Assembly (NCBI GenBank): GCA_028583405.1
Contig: CM053243.1
Coordinates: forward strand, 35,243,420 to 35,307,419
Origin: Pogonophryne albipinna
Taxonomy: Eukaryota > Chordata > Actinopteri > Perciformes > Artedidraconidae
DNA: 64,000 bases
Reading direction: 5' to 3'
Made by a program: the position numbers and the translations under genes. Shown piece by piece: positions 1-9,946 of this stretch. The notes under the pieces were generated by a model. It was not told the origin of the DNA. It did no database searches and saw only the letters and a list, made by a program, of their open reading frames with translations. Position 1 is the stretch's first letter. Each line of letters begins with the position of its first letter.

Positions 1-811
1 GTTTCACATTCATTTTAAATGATCTTTACTTGACTGTCTGCATGCTGTACAGTCATAATTCCCAGTCATCTTGTTTATTATAGCAACAATAGGCCAGAGC
101 CAGGCATATTTGGCCAGCAATTCGCCTTCAGGCAACATTGACGGAGGTTTATTATCCTGGGTAAGGCTTTATCCTGTGATTCTATTTTCTCAATTTGATC
201 ATGCACAACATGACCTTTCCTTGGTCTAGCTTGGTCTGAAGACTTAACCTCCACCTGTGGTTCATCTCCGAGGACTACACCAGCATCAACACTCATTAAA
301 AAAAACGTGTGAGAGGGGAGAGACATAAGACAGATGAACAGAGAGAAAGACAGATGAAAAGGATAATGTTTTTGACAATCTCCCCAGAGTAATGTACTTG
401 TTCACATGTTCATGCTCGGTTTGACACAGACAAACTATTTGCCATCAAAACCCAACATTTTGATGGACAGTTATGAATTAGCTCACACAGTTCAACAGAT
501 GTGTTAGTAATGGATTGTCAAGCTAAGTGACAAAAATAAAATGCAACATGCAGTGATAAGGGGAGCTCAAAAGCACACACAGCATTTTGTTTTGAGGAGG
601 TCATCAAAGCAACTGAGGTTTTAAGGCATAGCAGCAACATTGTTTTTAGAGGGTCAATGAAGTTGACATTTTGCTGTGCATTTTATATGTAGCTATCAGC
701 TATCAAATTACAGCTTATGCTTGCAAACCTGAAAAAGGCATGCTCTACCACTTAAAGCGTTTTAGAAATGCTGAATTCAAATGGATGGGGCAAATGTGTG
801 CCTTCTTCAGA
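1..811. other. Gene-free intronic sequence
   Basis: I see no exon with splice signals, no long reading frame and no clear terminal repeats. It lies downstream of the nell1 exon at 6883-6979 in the gene's direction, so it is presumably the following intron. Confidence 0.5.
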
Positions 812-1127
812 AACGCATCCTACACACGGTTCTGTTGGAAGCTTCAACGGAGACGCTTCCCATTCACGTTGAATGGGGTGACGTCACGCTTTGCAGAACT
901 GAATTGTGGTTCCGTTGCTTCGCTTTGTCTGCGTTGCTCGCAGTGAAAGTTGAGAAAAGTTCAACTTTTCAAGCGTTGACGGAAGCGCCAGCCAATCAAA
1001 TCATATGCCAGTAAAAGCGCTAGACAGGGCGGGAGAATAATGTGATTGGTTGTTGGTCGTTAACCCCAAGCGCCAGATACGCCCACCGGCAAGCGTCAAC
1101 GCGACGGAACTGTGTGTAGGTTGCGTT
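812..1127. mobile_element. Diverged MITE, same family as 16716-17062
   Basis: The ends are imperfect inverted repeats: AACGCATCCTACACACGG on the left, and the reverse complement of the right end reads AACGCAACCTACACACAG. The interior shares long stretches with the element at 16716-17062, such as GAATGGGGTGACGTCACGC, a TTGAG/CAACTTTT stem, and the pieces CCAATCAAATCATATGCCAGTA and GTGATTGGTTGTTGGTCG. It encodes nothing. No target duplication is visible, so this is an older copy. By comparison with its sister it would be PIF/Harbinger-like. Confidence 0.7.
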
Positions 1128-1269
1128 ACGTGTGTTACCTTGTCATACTTTGGGTAAACGGATACACAAAATACTCAAATATAAACTGTCAATTAAAGAG
1201 GGCATATCATGCTCATTTTCAGGTTTCATATTTGTATTTAGTGCTTCTGTAACACGTTTACATGTTTAA

Positions 1270-4235
1270 GGCCCAATCCCAAACCACGCCCTACACCTAT
1301 ACACCCCCTCCGTGACAAAGTGAACTCCGTGGAGTGACACTCGCAGCTCAACGAGGCTCCCTCCTGTCAGATGGAGGGAGTAAATACAGCAGCAAGCTTT
1401 GGGACGACCTCCCCTCTCTCCGGCAGAAACAGGAAATGCCGTAACTGTATATAACAACGGTTTCAAATCAGCATCTCTTAGACAACACATTTAAATTAAT
1501 AACTAAAATAAAACTCCAAACATCTTTAATTGTGTTACCTTTTTGTAAAGCTCTTTTAGTTTTAAACCTGATGTTTACAAGCTTCTTAGTTTTTGCAACT
1601 GTCTGTAAATATACACAACTTTATAATAAAATGCACACATTTACCTTTTTCTAGACTAAACACAGGTACGATCCTAAGTTAAAAACATATGAGGTTATCA
1701 TGAGGTTGTTAACATCGCAGTTTATCAGTGGATGTTTGCTGGAACTGTTTGTAAACAGCGTGTTTCCTGACGGACACACACTCTAAAAAGTCATTCAGGG
1801 AACCTTTCACCTCCACTTAATTAAATGCATGGTTTGCAAGATACACATTTGGATTAATTGATTTAGATAAACATTTGAAGTTGCAAACATTAATTTATAA
1901 GTTGTGTTGACGTAATAATGTTGGTAATTACATCAACTTAATATTGTGTGTAATTTGAACTCTGATTTCTGCGTTAATTGACTTAAAACAAAATTCAAGT
2001 TGTAGTAAGTTATGCAATTGGCTTGATAACTTAATTGTTCTACACCTTGAGTTAAGGAGTTCAAGTCCACTCCCACTTAACATGCCTGGACAAGTTCCGA
2101 CAGTTAAGACAAATAGAAATATACAAAGGACATTTTAAGGTGAGTGTCATCTTTTGTCATTCAAATACAGTAGATAGCCTTGTAGTTGCACTGTATAGGC
2201 AAATTGCTGTTTGACCAAAATAAGCAACCTTTGAACTGCGAATAGTTCTTTGAGAGGATACAAAGTAGTAGAGGCTACTGTGAGAGTAAAACTACTTTGG
2301 TTACTATTGTGATATCGCTTTTGATTCAAAATGAATCTCGTGAAGCAGATCAAGGACATGCTTCTTGAGGTAGGATCGTTATTTAGAGTTGTCATTGAAA
2401 TGCAAGTTGTTGGCAGTCACCCATTCAGAATATATTCATTTAGGTCATTTCTCTTTTTTTCCTTTTTCAAAAATAGCACAATACAATTGAAGTACGCAGA
2501 TAACTATAGCCATCCGCTTCCTTGTTGTGTACCTTGGAGAAAAGGAAGAGGACCTTTTCAAGGAGTTTAGTGACGTAATTACAAATCTTGAAATAAAATA
2601 AAATCCATGGGCAGAGTGTAAAAACACAGGACAAAAGCACTGCTCTCTGTCAGTTACATTTTGAAGCATATTGCACTTTTGGCCACACCCCAATCAATAA
2701 TATCTTAGCAACGTTCAGCATGGATAGGTGTTGACAGCAATGGCATGGGAAAAGGATTGTGTAACATTTGAAAAGTGGCTTCTTCTCTTCACTTAACCAG
2801 TTCAAGTATTGTATGGAACCTGCTAAACAGATGAGAAGGTACACTAAAACTTGCACGGTTGTGATTGACAAAATCTGTCCACATGCATTTAAACACTAGG
2901 CAAAGTACTCAAAAGCACCTCTGTGTGTCTTCAGGACCACATTGCCATGACGACACACATATGCAGACTCAATAGGTGAAAACAATACCAGCGTTGCTTT
3001 AGCAGCTGGTAATAATCGCTCTGAATTTGCTAAGAGTGACAGTTGAAAAGTATGCAGTTACCTAATTCATTATCTCTTATGCGCTAACCTATTATTTAAT
3101 GTGCTTCAAAAGTACATGAATATCGCCTTCATCAGTGACCGGTCCACCCCAGGATCTGACCATACGATGGCAACCATCGTGGTCGAGGGAAACAAATGAA
3201 TGAGCATTCTGCGTTAAATGTGTTCTGTTTGAAGTAATGACTGTCGGCAGTGTAAACATCTTTGTTACATCTTTTGTAAAATTGATGTGTGTGATCTGCA
3301 GATTGGTGGCCATTGAAAGTTTGTTACTGTAGTTTTACAAAACCTTTACATATTTTACATATTTGGCACTGGTTTTAAATATGCAAAGGCCTCTAACTTT
3401 GTTGTGATGGCAGCATGTATTTGCTGTGTCCCCATTTCCCTTGGTAATATGGCTAATGTGTTTATTTATCATTTGTGGGGCAAAAAGCTCAGCGCAAGTT
3501 CTTTCAGGAAGACTGGGTGTATATACATTCACTCCGCAGCTGCATATAATCAGCTGATCACAGGTGTTCTCTTTAACCTATTACATTTCACCTCATTCTC
3601 CAGCAACCAATCACTGTGCTGCAGCCAAACTATAAAATGGTTCTCCTCTCTCCTGCAGTCAGCTGTGATTTCAGGTGTTCATGCACCTTATCATATGGCA
3701 TGTGTCAATAAATGTTCAAACTAAATGAAGTCTCTCCTGATTGAAACATCATGTGTTGAAATAAACAACTGCAGTTCAAAATAAAAAGTGAATTGCCTAA
3801 TATTTTTGTTGTGGAATTAATTAATTTCTTTAAAGGCAAAAACATGAAAAAGCTAAGAAAAAAAACTATTGAATACAATATATTTGGAGCAACTTAATTT
3901 ATAAATGGTTGTTCACAATGATGGTAATTAAGTACATACAACTTAAAATTCCTTTTAAATCATGTGGTAAAACTAGTCGGAACAACTTAATCTTTTGAGT
4001 AATCAACTTCAAAACTTGTGTTTATGCTACCAATTATTAAGTAAGTGGTAATTAAAAACACCTCTGATTGTAGAGGAAAAGCCTTCTCCCCTAACTCAAA
4101 TAACTTTGTTGGTTTAACACAATTTCATTAGAAGTTGTCTTAACTCAATAAACATTGATGCAAACTGTTGCGTTGATTTTCTTTGTTGAGCCAAGGCATT
4201 TGTTTTTAGAGTGCACACAGCGTTGGGATTGGGCC
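1270..4235. mobile_element. TAA-duplicating DNA transposon inserted in the TTAA MITE
   Basis: The terminal inverted repeat is GGCCCAATCCCAA at the left and TTGGGATTGGGCC at the right. Both ends are flanked by TAA (1267-1269 and 4236-4238). The uninterrupted relative of the host MITE has a single TTTAATGTTC at the matching point near 14680, which serves as an empty-site comparison. A 3-bp TAA duplication fits the PIF/Harbinger group. Without the element nested inside it, this one would be only about 530 bp and carries no gene, so it is non-autonomous. Confidence 0.7.
1779..4213. mobile_element. Inner non-coding DNA transposon with CACTCTAAAAA ends
   Basis: The left end is CACTCTAAAAA and the right end is TTTTTAGAGTG. 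Both subterminal zones are rich in AACTTAAT-like motifs (about 1880-2060 and 3890-4170), a pattern typical of short AT-rich DNA transposons. The flanks are CA-rich on both sides, so any target duplication is ambiguous. No long coding frame was recognised in the 2.4 kb. It sits only 22 bp from the right end of the GGCCC element, which places it as the youngest of the three. Confidence 0.55.
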
Positions 4236-4534
4236 TAAATGTTCTCATACATCACCTATTTTCAACCTGTTGTGATTGGTCAACCGCTCAGAGATTTGTC
4301 TGTAATGCCCCGCCCCTTAGCCTATCACGTACAATGTGTTGTAGCGCTAGCCAATAGAAGCGCAAGTGTTACATAGTGATGTCACTATGTTATTGAAGTA
4401 AACAAAGGCGTCCAATGGAGGCGTTTCAGGCAAGAGTGTCTATGGGAGAGAAACTCCCTCTGGAGGGAACTTTGGAATTTTACCACACTACAGGAAAGGG
4501 AAGACCCCCCAACAGAATAATAGTGTCCCTTTAA

Positions 4535-6882
4535 AAAGTAAATGATTCATACATTTAAACAAAATAATCGTTAAAACTGTCTATTCATTACTGTACCTTG
4601 AAACTTAAGAACCCTCCTACCACAAACAAAAGGGGGAGCAGCATCAATGGGAAACCATTCAGCCTTTGTGAAAGTTTGGCTCTTCATAGAGAAGTTGTAA
4701 TGTATTCCCTAGAATGCAACATTTTTCCTTTCAAGCCACAAGTTCGCTTTAGCCATTCCACATTTATAAGGGTAATTCCAGACTGTACAGCATAGATAAA
4801 GGTTTGAACACAAGATGATTATGTTGTGGATGGTACAACTCGGAAATAAAAAGAACAAAGCAGGAATGACAGCAAAAACAAACCATTTTATACCCCCAGG
4901 AAAGAGACGACACACTAGACATACATGGGAAGAGCCGGAGTGAGAGATCAAATCCCAGAAACCCTTATGTCCAGGTTCAGCTTTTAATCGTGCTGCCTCA
5001 TGTAATGTCTTCAAGCGCTCCATCATTGTCCATAGTAGATTCATTACTGTCCTGTGGTGCATGAAACACCGAGCGTTTCACAAAAGCACCAGTTCCAAAC
5101 GAGTCTGCAGTGTCCCTGAGGAGTCAGCATCCTTGGCACAATGGATTCTCGATAAAGATAATTTATTACGGTTGCTCCTTCAGATGGAGAGGCTCCCGGG
5201 AGGAGGCGGCACAAGGACCAGGAGCATCTCAGCCACTGTGAGAGCTCAATATGTTTTATTTAAAAGGCCTAGTTAGCTCTTCTTACCTACTTCGGAGTCC
5301 TGAATGGAAAAGATTAGAGCTGCAGCTTTATTTCACCTCCTATTGCTATCTGCTGCATAGAATTATTTCCTCTCTGCTTTTGACTTGAGGAGAGGGAAGT
5401 AGGCTATGTGTATCCCCTTGACTTAGGAGCAGTACATGTGAAGAGAACGCATAGAAGAGAAGTGTTTATGATTGTGTAACTTTTTAATTTTTACATTTTT
5501 AGCACATACAGTATCTTCCTGTTAAGCCACGACTTTTTAAAATTCCAATTAAACAAATGAAATACAAGGTGTCAATGGATGGATCTCTACACAGATGTAC
5601 AGGGCACAGCCTGGGGGCCCAACATCAGGGGCCTTTACCTACAAATTGTCGTTTAAAGAGACACAAACTAACCAAAGAGCCTCAAAACAACCACAAAGAC
5701 ACATTACTGATGATATTGCTTTAAGAAAAATAATAATATAGGTCTGAAGACAGAGATGCACATTGATATAAACATATATGGAATGGAAACTGAATGGGAA
5801 AAAAAAAACAGACGTGGTTTGACAAATGGCATTATGTTATCTTGGCCTCTAAGCCTAAACCAGTAAGAGATGGCTGCTACAATCTGAAACATTTAGCTAG
5901 CTAGTAGGTTAAATTAACCAAAACACGGATGGAATAAAAAAAACTATGACTAAGTTTCTATCTCGGATATGTTGGCTTATATATCCAAGATGCATGCATG
6001 AGAAGGACATATTTGACAGTTTTCTTAAAAAAAAGTTGTTGCTCTAAATGGTCCCTGATACCGTGTGCAACAGGTCCTTGATCCAAGGTTTTACATGTGC
6101 ACCTGTCAGCTGAAATGCCAACTCATCCCAGTGTATACCTAAAGGGAAACATCCTCTTGTTCCCTCTGTCACTTCACACGAGCACACACACTTCCACACC
6201 ATCTGTCTCTGCTGCTGACAAACACTTTTGAGTGCTCCCCTCCCCACAAGGAGGGTAGAAAGACTCTGAGCACTGAGCAGATGAACTTGATGAAGGAGCT
6301 GCATCTTTCAAGACCACATTTCCTCCAGAAGAAGGAGCTCCTTGAAGCCTTGATGCGAGAGGGGATGAGGGAGGAAGAGGTAGAGGGAGGAGGAACAATG
6401 GGCTAATGTGCAGCAGTGATAGTGTCAAAGCACAGGGAGGAGAAATTATGTACACCACAGCAGGGTCTGGTGTCTAATCAATATTACATGGATGTTACAG
6501 AGAAAAAATAAAAGGTCCATTGATTGCATTGCAGGTGGGAAAGAGAGGCGGGGATTTGGGAGTGTGTGCATGTCTCAGTGACACTCAGCCACATCCCTTT
6601 ACCCGCTGTGAGCACATGCAGGAGCCTGAGAAAATGAGCAGTGATAAAAAAAAATCGTCAACGTCGTAATGGGCAAGGGAATAAGTGTTTCAAAAGCATA
6701 CGCTGAGCTTTTGTTGTGGCTCCTCTGAGAGGCCTCTGTGTTTCTTTCTTGTATCTTCCACTTGGCTCTCTTCCCTCACACAGCCTTCTGCAGATCTGGC
6801 CAATTATACCAGGCGATCATGAATGTGAAGCACGTACATGGGGGAAGGAATGTATATGTGGGTATTGTTTCTGGAGTCTTAC
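4535..6882. other. Gene-free intronic sequence
   Basis: No exon, LTR or inverted-repeat element was recognised. A purine-rich stretch lies at 6335-6400. The stretch around 5640-5705 has a CACAAA/GAGACAC simple-repeat flavour. The last 100 bases lie directly downstream of the nell1 exon's donor site. Confidence 0.45.
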
Positions 6883-6979
6883 CTTGAACAGGCCGTGCTT
6901 GTGGCTGTGCTGGCCGAGCCACACTCCACTGCCCGGGGTGATCTCCATCTGGGGGGGGTCTATCACCCGCTCATAAATC
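6883..6979 (-). CDS. nell1: nell1 internal exon (LamG/TSPN domain, C-terminal part)
   Basis: NELL1 is a large secreted glycoprotein with an N-terminal thrombospondin-like laminin-G domain, a coiled coil, von Willebrand C repeats and EGF-like repeats; it acts in osteogenic and neural signalling. On the minus strand this 97-bp exon has a TTTTACAG acceptor just above 6979 and a GTAAG donor just below 6883. After one base that completes an Arg codon it encodes 32 residues, starting IYERVIDPPQ and ending GQHSHKHGLFK. This matches my memory of vertebrate NELL1 (IYERVIDPP, then WLGQ and KHG.FKG). It joins in phase to the exon at 50393-50563, which ends in CN plus AG. NELL2 is the alternative, but it differs at IDPP. 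The base composition is far more GC-rich than the surrounding intron. Confidence 0.88.
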
Positions 6980-7529
6980 CTGTAAAACAACAAATCAGAA
7001 GAGAATGTTTGGTTATGATAACGACGCAGACACGGTGTTGTTTTTGTCCTGGTTTGGCAGCAACACTGATCCAACGCAGCTGAATAGTAAATCCAACAGA
7101 GTGTGTGCATGTCCGCGCCCTCACGCCCTCCCTCTCCACTTCATGAGGTGTAAAGCAGGAGCTGATCTCCTCGAGCATGACAGCCAGTTTCGCCCCACGG
7201 CCCCCTAACACGGTATTGATAACTGGTGCTCGGGTGTGAGCTGGATTAACCGCCCGACTCCTGACGGACACAAACAGGCTTTGACATTAGCCAGGCAAAC
7301 AACCTCAGCGTCATTCAGAATCACTTTTTCCTGCAATAAGGAAGGCTTAACGATACCGGCGAGCCTCTGAGAGGATGTAAAAGAACAATTTGTCAGGTTT
7401 TTCCCTCCCTTTACTCACACTAGTAGGAAAAGGTGGAGAAGACCTGCTGTGTTTCTCTGCATGTGTTTCCTCACTCAATTTAGCAAGACGATTTCTCTCT
7501 TGTTCTCTATGTTCACTGATACATTAGGT
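6980..7529. other. Unique intronic sequence next to the exon
   Basis: It contains the splice acceptor and polypyrimidine stretch of the exon at 6883-6979 (read on the minus strand). No other feature was recognised before the LTR element starts. Confidence 0.45.
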
Positions 7530-7534
7530 CATTT

Positions 7535-7917
7535 TGTTACGGTGTGTGCAGGAAGCAGGGTTAGGTCCCAAATGCAGATTAAAGTGACAAAAAATAGCTC
7601 CTTTATTTCAAGGCTCAACTATTAACAAATACAGAACAGAACACTCACCGCAGACCAAGTCAAAACACAAGACGAACCGACAGACAGAAAAACCAGAACT
7701 TAAATACACACAAGACTAACCATACAAACAAGACACAGGTGAGGAGGGAGGAGAAAACACAGGGACACCAGGTGAACACAATCGGGTAAATTAGACACAC
7801 CAGGGAAACTAACGACAGGGAATCACAGACAGATCTAAACAAGACAAGACACAACGCAGACAGAAAACCAAAGACAGATCTAGACCAGACAAAACACAAC
7901 ACAGACAGATCTTGACA
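7535..7917 (-). repeat. 3' LTR of the non-autonomous element
   Basis: Near-identical to 10894-11276. On the minus strand it carries AATAAA (7602-7607), a poly(A) signal in the same sense as nell1. The segment ACGAACCGAC (plus strand 7672-7681) is the complement of the sequence expected at the RNA start. Confidence 0.9.
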
Positions 7918-9946
7918 GTACCCCCTCCTCAAGGGACGGATCCCAGACGTCCCAAAAAAAGTCCAGCAGGGTGGGTGGAGGGGGACCGGAGGAGGGACAC
8001 AAAACTAAGGCCAACAGGGTGTGTGGAGGGGGTCTGGAGGACGGGCTTGGGCTGACAGCGGAGGACCCAGAAGGGGTGTCGGGCGGACGGCCCAGGGGCA
8101 AGGCAGAGATCAAGGATGGGGTCTCGGGCGGACAGCCCGGGGGCAAGGCAGAGTTAAAAAAGGGGGACTCGGGCGGACGGCCCGGGGGCAAGGCATAGTT
8201 CAAGGAAGGGGTCTCGGGCGGACGGCCCGGGGGCAAGGCAGAGTTCAAGGAAGGGGTCTCGGGCGGACGGCCTGGGGGCACGGAGTTCAAAAAGGGGGAC
8301 TCTGGCGGACGGCCCGGGGGCAAGGCAGAGTTCAAAAAGGGGGACTCGGGCGGACGGCCCGGGGGCAAGGCAGAGTTCAGGGTGGGGCGAAGGCCAAACA
8401 GCTCCGGAGGCCGGGCAGGACCCGGTGTCGGCCGAACAGGCTTCGGCAGGATCCCCCACGGAAGAGGACCAGGAGTTGGCAGCACCCCCGGCGAGACAGA
8501 TGATGGCGGGGCCTCCAACGGAACTGGACAAGGGGTTGGCAGTACCCCCGGCAGGACAGGTGATGGCGGGGCCTCCAACTGGACTGGACATAGAGCTGGC
8601 AGGATCCCCAGCGGAATCTCCAAAGGCACGGGACATAGAGTTGGCAGGACCCCCGGTAGAAGAGTAGTCGGCGGGACCTCCAACGGAACAGGACAAGGGA
8701 TTGGAAGGACCCCCGGCAGAAGAGTAGACGGCGGTACCCCCAACGGGACAGGACATAGGGTTGGCAGGACCCCCGGTAGAAGAGTAGTCAGCGGGACCTC
8801 CAACGGAACAGGACATAGGTCTGGCAGGACCCCCAGCGGAACCTCCAATGGCATGGGACATAGAGTTGGCAGGACCCCCGGTAGAAGAGTAGTCGGCGGG
8901 ACCTCCAACGGAACAGGACAAGGGATTGGCAGGACCCCCGGCAGAAGAGTAGTCGGCGGGGCCTCCAACGGGACAGGACTTAGGGTTGGCAGGACCCCCG
9001 GCAGAAGAGTAGTCGGCGGGACCCCCAACGGGACAGGACATAGGGTTGGCAGGACCCCCGGCAGGAGAGTAGTCGGCGGGACCCCCAACGGGACAGGACA
9101 TAGGGTTTGCAGGACCCCCGGCAGGAGAGTAGTCGGCGGGACCCCCAACGGGACAGGACATAGGGTTGGCAGGACCCCCGGCAGGAGAGTTGTCGGCGGG
9201 ACCCCCAACGGGACAGGACATAGGGTTGGCAGGACCCCCGGCAGGAGAGTCGTTGGCGGGACCCCAACGGGACAGGACAAAAGGTTGGCAGGACCCCCAG
9301 CGGAACCTCCAACGGTACAGGACATGGGGTTGGCAGGACCCCCGGCAGGAGAGTTGTCGGCGGGACAGGACATAGGGTTGGCAGGACCCCCGGCAGGAGA
9401 GTCGTCGGCGGGACCCCCAACGGGACAGGACATAGGGTTTGCAGGACCGCCGGCAGGAGAGTTGTCGGCGGGACAGGACATAGGGTTGGCAGGACCCCCG
9501 GCAGGAGAGTCGTCGGCGGGACCCCCAACGGGACAGGACAAAGGGTTGGCAGGACCCCCAGCGGAACCTCCAACGGTACAGGACATGGGGTTGGCAGGAC
9601 CCCCGGCAGAAGAGCAGTCTGCGGGACCTCCAACAGCACATGAGTTGGGACTTGAGTGGGAACTCGAGAGAGAGGGCTTGAGAGGGAACTCGAGAGGAAA
9701 CTTGAGAGTTGACTTGAGAGGTGACTTGAAAGGGATCTCGAGAGGGAACTTGAACGGAGACTCGAGAGGTGACTTGAGAGGGGACCCGATAGGGGACTCG
9801 AGAGGGGACTCGAGAGGAGACTCGAGAGGGAACTGGAGATGAGACTTGAGAGATGACTCGAGAGGGGACTCGAGAGGTGACTTGAGAGGGGACTGGAGGG
9901 GTGACTTGAGAGGGGACTTGAGAGGGTCGCTACGCCGACAGGACAT
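7880..9946 (-). CDS. 688-codon proline-rich repetitive reading frame (function unknown)
   Basis: The frame starts at an ATG at 9946, overlapping the end of the previous frame by 17 bases, and runs into the LTR. In order it encodes about 23 copies of a four-residue SPLK/SPLE repeat, about 19 copies of a 20-residue unit of the type LPGVLPTLCPVPLGVPPTTL (the register changes along the array), about seven copies of a 15-residue unit of the type PPGRPPETPSLNSAL, and a short unique tail ending DVWDPSLEEGVL. There are no domains, metal-binding motifs or membrane segments. Because the repeats are multiples of three and lack stops, other frames on both strands are also open (for example minus 8154-9641 and plus 8382-9842). 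Openness alone does not prove coding. I do not recognise the protein. Confidence 0.3.
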   Translation of the reverse strand: MSCRRSDPLKSPLKSPLQSPLKSPLESPLESSLKSHLQFPLESPLESPLESPIGSPLKSPLESPFKFPLEIPFKSPLKSTLKFPLEFPLKPSLSSSHSSPNSCAVGGPADCSSAGGPANPMSCTVGGSAGGPANPLSCPVGGPADDSPAGGPANPMSCPADNSPAGGPANPMSCPVGGPADDSPAGGPANPMSCPADNSPAGGPANPMSCTVGGSAGGPANLLSCPVGVPPTTLLPGVLPTLCPVPLGVPPTTLLPGVLPTLCPVPLGVPPTTLLPGVLQTLCPVPLGVPPTTLLPGVLPTLCPVPLGVPPTTLLPGVLPTLSPVPLEAPPTTLLPGVLPIPCPVPLEVPPTTLLPGVLPTLCPMPLEVPLGVLPDLCPVPLEVPLTTLLPGVLPTLCPVPLGVPPSTLLPGVLPIPCPVPLEVPPTTLLPGVLPTLCPVPLEIPLGILPALCPVQLEAPPSPVLPGVLPTPCPVPLEAPPSSVSPGVLPTPGPLPWGILPKPVRPTPGPARPPELFGLRPTLNSALPPGRPPESPFLNSALPPGRPPESPFLNSVPPGRPPETPSLNSALPPGRPPETPSLNYALPPGRPPESPFFNSALPPGCPPETPSLISALPLGRPPDTPSGSSAVSPSPSSRPPPHTLLALVLCPSSGPPPPTLLDFFWDVWDPSLEEGVLSRSVCVVFCLV
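7918..7933 (-). promoter_or_regulatory. Polypurine tract
   Basis: The minus strand reads CTTGAGGAGGGGGTAC immediately before the 3' LTR. This is the usual position of the primer for plus-strand DNA synthesis in LTR elements. The same kind of tract and the same junction are present at 31840 in the gypsy element. Confidence 0.7.
8081..8390. repeat. 45-bp tandem array, about 7 copies
   Basis: The unit contains GGGCGGACGGCCCGGGGGCA and is repeated with small substitutions, with one shortened copy near 8281. The unit length is 15 codons. Confidence 0.85.
8461..9640. repeat. 60-bp tandem array, about 19 copies
   Basis: The unit contains GTTGGCAGGACCCCCGGCAG followed by GTCGGCGGGACCCCCAACGG. Copies at 9001-9240 are nearly identical over four consecutive units, which indicates recent amplification. 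Copies towards both ends are more diverged or shortened. Confidence 0.92.
9641..9930. repeat. 12-bp tandem array, about 23 copies
   Basis: Degenerate repeats of GGGGACTCGAGA or GGTGACTTGAGA. The array contains many XhoI-type CTCGAG palindromes. Four codons per unit. Confidence 0.88.

Larger units (their letters stand above)
1193..4534. mobile_element. TTAA-flanked MITE, split by a nested 3 kb insertion
   Basis: The left end is TTAAAGAGGGCATATCATGC and the right end is GTGTCCCTTTAA, both bounded by TTAA. An uninterrupted relative occupies 14618-15017. Shared blocks include TTTCAGGTTTCATA near the left end, CACGTACAATGTGTT, the stretch from GTTACATAGTGATGTCACTATG, and GGGAGAGAAACTCCCTCTGG near the right end. 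In this copy the sequence is interrupted at position 1269 and resumes at 4236, with another transposon in between. TTAA targets are used by the piggyBac and Kolobok superfamilies; the sequence does not decide which. Confidence 0.72.

Noticed and set aside
3404..3724. 106-codon frame as a gene in the nested transposon
   Set aside because: No motif, no splice structure, composition like the surrounding AT-rich DNA.
8461..9640. Regular 60-bp repeats resembling a CRISPR array at first glance
   Set aside because: There are no unique spacers between repeats, the units are head-to-tail, and the sequence is inside an LTR retrotransposon of a vertebrate genome.
8382..9842. 486-codon plus-strand frame in the LTR element as a host gene
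   Set aside because: It is the antisense reading of stop-free tandem repeats; it has no domains, and the element's own sense strand is minus.
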